Below are positions 1-5,604 of a stretch of DNA of 6,903 nucleotides, one piece after another. Every line of letters starts with the position of its first letter. Position 1 is the first letter of the stretch. The notes beneath the pieces were generated by a model. The model did not search any database, was not told where the DNA came from, and saw only the letters and a list, made by a program, of their open reading frames with translations. Position numbers and translations under genes: made by a program. Source of the DNA: an uncultured Pseudomonadota bacterium (GTDB lineage: Bacteria > Myxococcota > UBA796); NCBI GenBank assembly GCA_913040875.1, contig CAJWHX010000181.1, positions 1-6,903 of the forward strand, in the 5' to 3' direction.

Positions 1-213
1 ATTATCTCCACCTTTGTCTGATAATTTTTTTCTTTGATTAACACCAAATTTGTGTTGTTCATCAATTATAATCAATCCTAATTTATTGAAAATAATTTTT
101 TTTTGAAATACAGCATGAGTACTAAATATTATATCTATCTCATTATCAGCTAATTTTTCTATTATTTTTTTTTTATTTTTATTTTTACTTGAAAGAATTT
201 CGATATTGATATA
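1..213 (-). CDS. recG: RecG helicase, internal fragment (both ends missing)
   Basis: RecG is the ATP-dependent branch-migration helicase that remodels stalled forks and Holliday junctions. The minus strand is open from about 213 to base 1 with no stop, and the C-terminal part runs off the window edge. Visible motifs are STHAVFQKK, which matches the GTHAL(I/F)Q segment of RecG, and IIIDEQHKFGVNQR, the Walker B (DEQH) box and the following helix. DEQH favours RecG over Mfd, which normally has DEEQ. The codons are almost all A/T-ending and rich in AAA, ATA, AAT and TTA, with about 20% GC over bases 1-200, unlike every other gene here. The protein resembles SAR11/Pelagibacter-type RecG by recall, which I could not test. 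The N-terminal part (wedge domain and Walker A) is missing because the sequence switches to another gene near 205. I treat this as foreign sequence joined to the contig. Confidence 0.85.
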
Positions 214-217
214 TCGA
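200..217. other. Chimeric join between unrelated genomes, at a short inverted repeat
   Basis: RecG coding on the minus strand and MreB-like coding on the plus strand both break off here. GC content jumps from about 20% on the left to about 50% on the right within a few tens of bases. The point itself is a perfect 7-base inverted repeat, TCGATAT-TGAT-ATATCGA, at 200-206 and 211-217. RecG-like residues (INIEIL) can be followed up to about 210, and MreB-like residues can be followed down to about 211-217, so the breakpoint lies inside the repeat to within a few bases. No transposase, integrase, tRNA or target-site duplication is visible. An assembly or amplification artefact is the likeliest cause. 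Confidence 0.75.
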
Positions 218-582
218 TTCGTCAGGCAGATCGTTTGAAAGAGCAGTTCGGTTCAGCCGATACAAAACCATCCGTGAAAAGTGTGGAAGTCATCGGCCGT
301 TCTGTTCGGGAGTCTTTTCCAACAATCAAACACATTGCGCAAAATGAGGTTTGTACTGGCATCATGATTGGGGTGGAGATGTGGCTGGGCGCAGTGGAGG
401 CATTCTTTGACGAACTTCCGATGGAGTTGTCGACAGATATCCTGCAAACCGGAGTCTTTCTGGTTGGAGGATCTGCCAATCTAGATCAACTCGATTGGGT
501 CTTGTCACAACGTTTGGGCTTGATGGTCATCGCTCCTGAACATCCAGAGGAACTGAGTTTGTTGGGTGCTGCACAAGTGTAA
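211..582 (+). CDS. mreB: MreB/Mbl-family rod-shape actin, C-terminal fragment
   Basis: MreB is the bacterial actin that organises lateral cell-wall synthesis at the inner membrane. The frame is open from 193, past the join, and ends at TAA 580-582. RQADRLKEQFGSA aligns with the RTAERVKxEIG helix of MreB, followed by VEVIGRSV (MreB: VxGxxLxxG). The C-terminal block PMELSTDILQTGVFLVGG, then SANLDQLDWVL, matches MreB PPELVSDIxERGIxLTGGGxLLxGLDxLL, the phosphate-binding region of subdomain IIA. About 124 residues remain of a family length of about 340; the nucleotide-binding N-terminal part is lost at the join. A TTG at 235 could be called as a start, but homology extends upstream of it, so there is no native start. 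Oddities are GGSAN where GGGxL is usual, and a stop soon after LGAAQV where most MreB proteins run 10-15 residues longer. It could be a divergent paralogue. It converges on trxA. Confidence 0.75.
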   Translation: MSIRQADRLKEQFGSADTKPSVKSVEVIGRSVRESFPTIKHIAQNEVCTGIMIGVEMWLGAVEAFFDELPMELSTDILQTGVFLVGGSANLDQLDWVLSQRLGLMVIAPEHPEELSLLGAAQV

Positions 583-623
583 TAGAGTATTGAACTTTGA
601 AACTTAAAGTGTAAAAATACAAA

Positions 624-644
624 AAAGGAGCCTAGGGCTCCTTT
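624..644. terminator. Bidirectional intrinsic terminator between mreB-like fragment and trxA
   Basis: A perfect 9-base-pair stem AAAGGAGCC / GGCTCCTTT closes a 3-base TAG loop. It lies 41 bases after the mreB-like stop and 46 bases beyond the trxA stop, between converging genes. An A-run at 621-626 gives the U-tract for the minus-strand (trxA) transcript. On the plus strand the tract TTTCAATTT is weaker. Confidence 0.8.
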
Positions 645-690
645 CAATTTCAAACCGAAAACGATTCAACACTCAGAACTGTGTCCGTGA

Positions 691-1017
691 TTAAACATGG
701 TTGCTCAGGAATGAGTCAAGATCTGTTCTGTTTAAGGCACCCACTCTTCGATCTACAGGCTCACCGTTTTGAAATAGGATCAAAGCAGGAATATTGCGGA
801 TATTATATTTTGCGGCCAGTCCACGCTCATTTTGAACATCGAGTTTGGCTATGGTCAGTTTTCCAGAGTATTCCATAGCTGCAGTATCAAGCATAGGAGC
901 GATCATTTTACAGGGACCACACCACTCTGCCCAAAAGTCTACAAGTACAGGAACGGGACTATTCAACACTTCTTTGTCGAAATTTGATGAGTTTACTTCG
1001 AGGGTATTACCAGCCAT
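691..1017 (-). CDS. trxA: Thioredoxin
   Basis: This is a cytoplasmic thioredoxin of 108 residues, the standard family length, which reduces protein disulfides using electrons from thioredoxin reductase. The active site WCGPC is at residues 32-36, after VLVDFWAE, and the buried Asp is D27. The cis-proline is P77 in NIPAL, where the usual motif is IPT; the Thr-to-Ala change is mild. The VGAL segment near the C-terminus is canonical. The ATG (CAT at 1015-1017 on the plus strand) is supported by GGAGAG at 1021-1026, three bases upstream of it. There is no signal peptide, so the protein is cytoplasmic. It converges on the mreB-like fragment across the terminator at 624-644 and is divergent from the J-domain gene. 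A TATAAC-like -10 sits at 1043-1048. Confidence 0.95.
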   Translation of the reverse strand: MAGNTLEVNSSNFDKEVLNSPVPVLVDFWAEWCGPCKMIAPMLDTAAMEYSGKLTIAKLDVQNERGLAAKYNIRNIPALILFQNGEPVDRRVGALNRTDLDSFLSNHV

Positions 1018-1042
1018 TGGCTCTCCATAGTTTAGGGGTGCT

Positions 1043-1048
1043 GTTATA
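1043..1048 (-). promoter_or_regulatory. Possible -10 element for trxA
   Basis: On the minus strand this reads TATAAC, five of six matches to TATAAT, 26 bases upstream of the trxA ATG. No good -35 lies at 16-18 bases, and that region is occupied by the first CAAT-N5-ATTG palindrome (1066-1078). The promoter may need an activator, or the match may be chance. Confidence 0.3.
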
Positions 1049-1063
1049 GTACGTTGTGAGATT

Positions 1064-1139
1064 CACAATATCTAATTGACAAATACAATCTAGATTGTGG
1101 CGAGAGAAATATATAAAACCGATTCAATGATGTATTGAA
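1064..1139. promoter_or_regulatory. Three CAAT-N4/5-ATTG palindromes, candidate operator array
   Basis: Three inverted repeats share the same half-site. They are CAAT-ATCTA-ATTG at 1066-1078, CAAT-CTAG-ATTG at 1086-1097 (part of the perfect 14-base palindrome ACAATCTAGATTGT, 1085-1098), and CAAT-GATGT-ATTG at 1125-1137 (inside TTCAAT-N5-ATTGAA, 1123-1139). The centres are about 19.5 and 39.5 bases apart, roughly two and four helical turns, so all would face the same side of the DNA. They lie in the divergent spacer between trxA and the J-domain gene; the first covers the expected trxA -35 region and the third overlaps the candidate -35 of the J-domain gene. The repeats are seen directly. That a dimeric regulator binds them is an inference, and I cannot name the regulator. 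Confidence 0.4.
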
Positions 1140-1165
1140 ACTGTTATGCCACTCTATCGTATATA
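1135..1165 (+). promoter_or_regulatory. Weak candidate promoter for the J-domain/heme gene cluster
   Basis: TTGAAA at 1135-1140 resembles a -35 and TATATA at 1160-1165 a -10, but the 19-base spacer is longer than ideal. The -35 overlaps the third palindrome of the array, which would suit repression. It is the best match between the array and the ATG at 1247. A consensus TTGACA at 1076-1081 has no -10 at the right distance. Confidence 0.3.
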
Positions 1166-1246
1166 TATGCACAACCTTGTAAAGTCAAGAGGGAACAGGT
1201 TATCCAACTAGACGTTTAATTGATGTATAACAATGGAGAAATAATC

Positions 1247-2689
1247 ATGAGTGTGACCCTGCTGCAAAAGATGGACAATGCCACGCATTCTAAACTGTCT
1301 GGAGCTCTTGAAACCCATTCCATTTCGGCTCAGTTGGTCGATGCTGTGTCGGGGGAACGTACATTTCAACGTAAGTACGGGCGGGCAGATACCAGTATGG
1401 TGATTCGGTTTGAAGGCGGTGAGTTAACCGGGTTTTATGGTTCTGTAGTAGACGGTTTGGACACACACACCTGTGAGCAGGGGATTGCGCATCTCATGGC
1501 TGCTGGGTCTACATATGAAGACACGCTGCAGCAAATTAAACGTGACCTCATATGTAAACTGACAGACTTGCCTCCCAAGACCACTTTTCAACCAGATCAA
1601 TCAGATTTGGGTCGGTCTCTTCCAGTACCAATCAAAATGGGTGAGGAATTGGCGGGTATTCTGAAATCAAAACAAGTTGAAGAGGATATGCTTCGCCAGT
1701 ATGGTCTCGCTTTGTCAGAGCGAATTGTGTGGACGGTATTGTCTTTTGATATAGCGAAGGTACGATTGTCGCTTCAATTGTTGAAAGATTATAGGAAGAT
1801 GCAGGGGGCGAGTACTGTTGGGCAGGCTTTGGATGTGGACAATAGAGTTACAGATATGTGGCGGTCCTTCGATGTCTTTATTGAAATGGGATTGGTCTCA
1901 TTGAACACCTCCTCATCATTGGTCAACAATGAACCTGTTGATGTAGAAAGAGTGGCAGAGTTGGAGACGACATTGGAGCGATTCAAGTCTGAACCTGCCT
2001 ATACAATATTTGAGTTGACGGCTCCCAATGAGGTCAATGATAAACACATTGATCAGGTATTCAGGTCTCTTTCAAAAAAATACCATCCTGACCGTTTCGG
2101 AAAGGTTTCAATGATCGAGAAGGACTTGATTGTAGAGGTCTATTCTCAGATCAACGATCTGCATATGGAATTACAAGACGAAGAAACCCGTACTGAATTA
2201 AAGAAGCGCTTAGACGTTGAGCGTCGAGGTCTTCAGTATGTCAGTGAGGATGACGAAAAGAAGTCGGAACTATTGCAAGCGCAAGGCACATTTTTTTTCC
2301 GAAAGAAACGATATTCAGAATCGTTGGAGATGTTGGATAAAGCCTTTGAACTCAATCCCTACAATTGGAGAACCAATACGATGCGTGTGCGATGTCAGGC
2401 AGAACTTGAACAGATATCGAAATCAGAGGCTGCCGAAATCTTAGCCGGTAACAAAGATGCGAGGGGAGCCGACCGAGTAGAGTTACTTTTTCAGGCTGGT
2501 CAGTATTATTTAAAGGATGGAGAGCAGTCCCAGGCGTATGAACTGTTCAAGAAGGTGGTAGAATTGGATGATGGACACATCGATGCAAAGCGATATCTAC
2601 ATCTAAGAAGAAAACAAGCAACACCGAAAGAGGAAGAGGATGCAGACACCAAAAGTTCATTCTTCTCTCGATTGTTCGGCAAAAAGTAA
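1247..2689 (+). CDS. J-domain protein with C-terminal TPR repeats and unknown N-terminal region
   Basis: This is a cytoplasmic protein of 480 residues. Residues 251-318 form a DnaJ-type J domain: the start YTIFEL resembles YxxLxL, and the HPD motif that stimulates Hsp70/DnaK ATPase is intact at 280-282. Residues about 340-373 and 410-445 look like TPR units (for example RKKRYSESLEMLDKAFELNP). An acidic linker follows, then SFFSRLFGKK, a basic aromatic tail. There is no Gly/Phe region or zinc-finger domain, so it is not DnaJ itself. Residues 1-110 may be a very diverged DUF4388/PATAN-like domain, and 130-250 is predicted helical; neither is recognised with confidence. ATG 1247 is chosen over TTG 1220 and ATG 1223 because GGAG at 1235-1238 lies 8 bases upstream, while the earlier starts have no ribosome site. 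Similar J-TPR proteins are common in Myxococcota and Bdellovibrio relatives. The next gene begins 27 bases downstream, so co-transcription is likely. The client is unknown. Confidence 0.8.
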   Translation: MSVTLLQKMDNATHSKLSGALETHSISAQLVDAVSGERTFQRKYGRADTSMVIRFEGGELTGFYGSVVDGLDTHTCEQGIAHLMAAGSTYEDTLQQIKRDLICKLTDLPPKTTFQPDQSDLGRSLPVPIKMGEELAGILKSKQVEEDMLRQYGLALSERIVWTVLSFDIAKVRLSLQLLKDYRKMQGASTVGQALDVDNRVTDMWRSFDVFIEMGLVSLNTSSSLVNNEPVDVERVAELETTLERFKSEPAYTIFELTAPNEVNDKHIDQVFRSLSKKYHPDRFGKVSMIEKDLIVEVYSQINDLHMELQDEETRTELKKRLDVERRGLQYVSEDDEKKSELLQAQGTFFFRKKRYSESLEMLDKAFELNPYNWRTNTMRVRCQAELEQISKSEAAEILAGNKDARGADRVELLFQAGQYYLKDGEQSQAYELFKKVVELDDGHIDAKRYLHLRRKQATPKEEEDADTKSSFFSRLFGKK

Positions 2690-2716
2690 TCTGTTATCGA
2701 GTTTGGTTTTAGTCTC

Positions 2717-3463
2717 ATGTCCATAATTTTCACAGTTCTTATTGTTGGTTACATTGTATCGAGTCTCAAAAGTGATATTGAACCGTTGCGGTACGGCTTG
2801 CTCGTTGTTCATGCACTGACGATTGCCAGTCTTTTTGTCGAAGTGAAGGTGTCTGATCCGAAATTGGGCTTGCTCCTTGTTGGTGGGATTGTATCTGCCG
2901 CCGCTGTATTTATTTCCAAAAAGGAAAAGTGGAAAACGATGGTGGCACCCTTAATGGGAGTCGTATCAATACTACTGACGTTGAGTCTACTCGCACCGGT
3001 ACCATCAAACTCACCGCTTGAAGTCCAAGCCTGGGTGGCCATGCACATCCTTTTAATATTACTCGGATATCTAGGATGTATCGCTGCAGGGTTGCTTTCC
3101 GGAGTGTATATTTTCGTGCAGCATAAACTAAAGGAGAAATCACTGAAGACAGTTGTGAGATATCCTCCACTGAGTATACTTGAAAAGTATTTTTCAGTTG
3201 GGATTTGGCTTGGTGTGTTGGGGTTGTTCACGGGTGTAACTTCAGGTGTCCTATGGGGGCTTCACACAACGAGTTTGACATGGGATTTCACGACCATCAG
3301 TTCACTTGTCCTTCTTGGCTGGTATAGTATCGCTCTATTTGGCAAAATTTCCGGACGGAGTCCCCGGTGGGGTGCTTGGATGTCTGTAGTGGGCATCAGT
3401 GGGTTGATGATTTGCTTTTTCTTAAGTGCTGTAATTGGTAGTTGGCATGTTGGGACGGTATGA
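2717..3463 (+). CDS. CcsA/HemX-like cytochrome c assembly family membrane protein
   Basis: This is an inner-membrane protein of 248 residues with about eight hydrophobic segments (roughly 2-16, 24-42, 50-67, 75-93, 106-133, 158-181, 192-209 and 219-241). The family signature is recognisable: MHILLILLGY around H110, then GLLSGVYIFVQHKLK, the YPPLSILEKY loop, and TSGVLWG. The tryptophan-rich heme-handling motif is reduced to SLTWDFT (W189, D190), flanked by H183 before it and H244 near the C-terminus. In the family these proteins either present heme to apocytochrome c (CcsA/ResC) or, in the HemX group, accompany hemA and affect HemA levels in Bacillus. The position directly before hemA favours a HemX-like role, which is an inference. 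The start ATG at 2717 has only a weak ribosome site, consistent with coupling to the gene 27 bases upstream. Its TGA overlaps the hemA start. Confidence 0.8.
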   Translation: MSIIFTVLIVGYIVSSLKSDIEPLRYGLLVVHALTIASLFVEVKVSDPKLGLLLVGGIVSAAAVFISKKEKWKTMVAPLMGVVSILLTLSLLAPVPSNSPLEVQAWVAMHILLILLGYLGCIAAGLLSGVYIFVQHKLKEKSLKTVVRYPPLSILEKYFSVGIWLGVLGLFTGVTSGVLWGLHTTSLTWDFTTISSLVLLGWYSIALFGKISGRSPRWGAWMSVVGISGLMICFFLSAVIGSWHVGTV

Positions 3464-4728
3464 TGAGCATATTCTCGATCGGCGTTAACCATCAAACTGC
3501 TCCATTGGCTTTTCGTGAACAAGTGGCTCAGGCCGTGCAAAATCTGATGGAGACCAATCGCTCCTTTACAGAGCAGCACTCTCTTTCAGAAATTGTAACG
3601 ATCAGTACATGCAATCGAGTCGAGTTTTATTGTGTCTGTCCTAAGGGAACAGATCAAGAAATCGTGTTTGATTGGTTAAATCAACATGGTGTTCGCCCCG
3701 AACGAAAGTACTTTTATTGGTACAATGGTCAGGCTGTCGTGCAACATTTGTTTCGTGTGGTATCTTCTCTAGACTCGATGATTTTGGGGGAGAATCAAAT
3801 CGTCTCGCAAGTTCGAAACGCCTTTCAGTGTGCAGAGCGGAGTGCATCGGTTGGTCCAATCTTACGTCGAATTTTTGAAAACTCCTTTGTTGTAGCCAAG
3901 AAGATTCGAACGGAAACCAAGATATCCGAAGGTGCAGTCAGTATTGGGCGAGCAGGTGTTGATTTGTCTAGGCAGGTATTGGGCGATATCTCCAACAAGA
4001 CCGCAATGATCATTGGTGCTGGAGAGCACGGTCAGTTGATTGCTAAGAACCTTCGCAGTAAAGGAATGAGTGAGTTATACGTTGCAAATCGGACTTATGA
4101 TCGAGCGGTATCGCTGGCCCAAGATTTTGGAGCCTTTCCGATCAAACTTGCAGATGTGCCAAGATATTTAGAGAGGTGCGATGTCATTGTATCTTCGATT
4201 GGCGGCGGCGAGTATGTAATTCATCGTAAGCATGTTGATGTGGCACTGAAAAATAGACGGTACAAACCACTTGTTTTTATTGATTTGTCTGTTCCAAGGG
4301 TCTTTGACGTTGAGATTCACGATTTAACGGACGCGTATCTCTTTGATGTGGACGATCTGCAGAGCATTACCGCTCAAGGTGTCAGCAAACGAAAACAAGA
4401 GGCAGAGACCGTAGAAACGATCGTAGAGACGGAGGTTGAGCAATGTTGGAGTCGACTCTTTGCAGATCAGCACAATCATTCGATTGGAACAGTCTTTCAA
4501 AACGCTTCCACAATTGTGGCTCAAGAGATCGAACGTCTGCAAACTCAAACTGAACTATCAGATGCAGAACTGGAGATGGTTAAAAAGTCTATGAACAGCA
4601 TTGTGAAAAAGATCCTTCATCATCCTGTACAGCATGCACAGTACTTAGCAAAATCACATCAAACAACCGAATTACAACAGTATCTTTCTACCTTAGTTAA
4701 AGGGAGAGATAGGTCAAGGAAGGAGTAG
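3463..4728 (+). CDS. hemA: Glutamyl-tRNA reductase
   Basis: HemA reduces glutamyl-tRNA(Glu) with NADPH to glutamate-1-semialdehyde, the first committed step of the C5 tetrapyrrole pathway. The protein has 421 residues, full family length. The N-terminal catalytic domain has IGVNHQTAP (6-14) and STCNR with nucleophile C50. H94 and the LGENQIVSQV segment (107-116) complete it. The NADPH fold has GAGEHG at 184-189, then the VPR (DLSVPRVFD) signature, and the C-terminal dimerisation helices are present. Three in-frame starts exist. TTG 3442 is rejected because HemA proteins begin close to the IGVNH strand. ATG 3460 and ATG 3463 are adjacent within ATGATGA, and 3463 is preferred because GGGA at 3452-3455 is then 7 bases away. 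The TGA of the upstream gene (3461-3463) overlaps the start, which implies translational coupling. Confidence 0.96.
   Translation: MSIFSIGVNHQTAPLAFREQVAQAVQNLMETNRSFTEQHSLSEIVTISTCNRVEFYCVCPKGTDQEIVFDWLNQHGVRPERKYFYWYNGQAVVQHLFRVVSSLDSMILGENQIVSQVRNAFQCAERSASVGPILRRIFENSFVVAKKIRTETKISEGAVSIGRAGVDLSRQVLGDISNKTAMIIGAGEHGQLIAKNLRSKGMSELYVANRTYDRAVSLAQDFGAFPIKLADVPRYLERCDVIVSSIGGGEYVIHRKHVDVALKNRRYKPLVFIDLSVPRVFDVEIHDLTDAYLFDVDDLQSITAQGVSKRKQEAETVETIVETEVEQCWSRLFADQHNHSIGTVFQNASTIVAQEIERLQTQTELSDAELEMVKKSMNSIVKKILHHPVQHAQYLAKSHQTTELQQYLSTLVKGRDRSRKE
4720..4725 (+). promoter_or_regulatory. Strong ribosome binding site for hemC inside the end of hemA
   Basis: AAGGAG lies five bases before the hemC ATG at 4731 and overlaps the last codons of hemA (stop TAG 4726-4728). 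It is among the strongest Shine-Dalgarno matches in the cluster and fixes the hemC start. Confidence 0.8.
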
Positions 4729-4730
4729 GT

Positions 4731-5603
4731 ATGGAAAAGTTAATATTGGGAACGCGTGGTTCAAAATTAGCAATCGCCCAGTCTTCTTGGGTTGCCAAAG
4801 AGATAGAAGCGGCGACCGGAGTGCCTGTTGAGTTGAAGATTATCACTACCCGAGGTGATGTTGTTTTGGACAAGCCACTTGCAGAGATTGGAGGCAAAGG
4901 TCTCTTTACCTATGAGTTAGAACAGGAATTGTTACATGAGACGATCGATTTTGCTGTTCACTCATGCAAGGACCTTCCGACTGAAAATCCAGAAGGGTTA
5001 GACATCGTGTGTTATCCAAAACGTGAAGATCCAAGAGATGCACTTGTGGGTCAGGGATTGCGTGATGGGTTGGTTATTGGGACTGGTTCGGCAAGACGCC
5101 AAGCTCAAATACAACGGTTGTTTAAGGGAGAATTTAAAGGCATTCGAGGGAATGTAGATACCCGAATACGAAAAATGGAAGAAGGACAATATGATTCAGT
5201 CGTGTTGGCGATGGCGGGTTTAAATCGGATTGAAATTCAAAGGGATGATGTGTTTCCATTGACGATTCGTCAATGTGTTCCTGCACCTGCTCAAGGGGCG
5301 CTTGCACTGCAAGCAAAGTCAGACAGAACCGAAGTGATTGATGTTTTGAAGCAGATTGAATGTTCTACAACTCGAGTTTGTGTGGAAGGGGAACGACACT
5401 TTTTGCATCTCATCGGTGGAGGATGTCATGCCGCTTTGGGTGCACATGCTTATCCAATTCATAATGGTATCCGCATGTTTCACGTATTTTATCAAGAAGG
5501 CGACAAAATTTTCGAATTCGAAAAATCCACTGAAAATGATGACAATGTTAAGGGGTTGGCTGAAATTTGTGCCCAGAAAATATTTGAAGCAATAGGACAA
5601 TAG
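4731..5603 (+). CDS. hemC: Porphobilinogen deaminase (hydroxymethylbilane synthase)
   Basis: HemC joins four porphobilinogens into hydroxymethylbilane on a covalent dipyrromethane cofactor. The protein has 290 residues, slightly shorter than the usual 305-315. Domain 1 has GTRGSKLAIAQ (7-17), GGKGLF (54-59) and HSCKDLPT with catalytic Asp D81. Domain 2 has GTGSARRQAQ (117-126), RGNVDTRIRK (139-148) and PAPAQGAL. The cofactor cysteine is C232 in GGGCHAALGAHA. Departures from the common motifs are HSC for HSM, GTGSA for GTSSL, FTYELE where FxKELE is usual (Tyr at residue 61 in place of Lys), and GCHAALG for GCQVPIG. All core catalytic residues remain, so I expect an active enzyme. It begins 2 bases after hemA and ends 1 base before hemD, so the three genes should be co-transcribed. 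Confidence 0.95.
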   Translation: MEKLILGTRGSKLAIAQSSWVAKEIEAATGVPVELKIITTRGDVVLDKPLAEIGGKGLFTYELEQELLHETIDFAVHSCKDLPTENPEGLDIVCYPKREDPRDALVGQGLRDGLVIGTGSARRQAQIQRLFKGEFKGIRGNVDTRIRKMEEGQYDSVVLAMAGLNRIEIQRDDVFPLTIRQCVPAPAQGALALQAKSDRTEVIDVLKQIECSTTRVCVEGERHFLHLIGGGCHAALGAHAYPIHNGIRMFHVFYQEGDKIFEFEKSTENDDNVKGLAEICAQKIFEAIGQ

Positions 5604-5604
5604 A

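Noticed and set aside
110..200. T-rich tract as a terminator or low-complexity repeat
   Set aside because: It reads without stops as Lys/Ile/Asn-rich RecG on the minus strand; the T-richness is codon use in a low-GC genome.
235..237. TTG at 235 as the true start of a short 115-residue protein
   Set aside because: MreB-like residues continue upstream of it (IRQAD), so the apparent start is just the first start-like codon after the join.
222..479. Open frames on the minus strand opposite the mreB-like fragment (85 and 64 residues)
   Set aside because: They lie antisense to a frame with clear MreB similarity, have no ribosome site and show no recognisable domain.
1076..1104. Consensus -35 TTGACA at 1076-1081
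   Set aside because: No acceptable -10 lies 16-19 bases downstream on the plus strand (GGCGAG region), so it is probably chance or part of the palindrome array.
1220..1246. Upstream starts TTG 1220 and ATG 1223 for the J-domain gene
   Set aside because: Neither has a Shine-Dalgarno sequence; GGAG at 1235-1238 sits at the right distance from ATG 1247.
2809..3231. 140-residue minus-strand frame opposite the CcsA/HemX-like gene
   Set aside because: It is a shadow of a hydrophobic coding sequence on the other strand, with no independent motif or ribosome site.
3442..3462. TTG 3442 as the hemA start
   Set aside because: It would add MACWDGM before the first conserved strand, and ATG 3463 gives the usual HemA N-terminus with a better-placed ribosome site.
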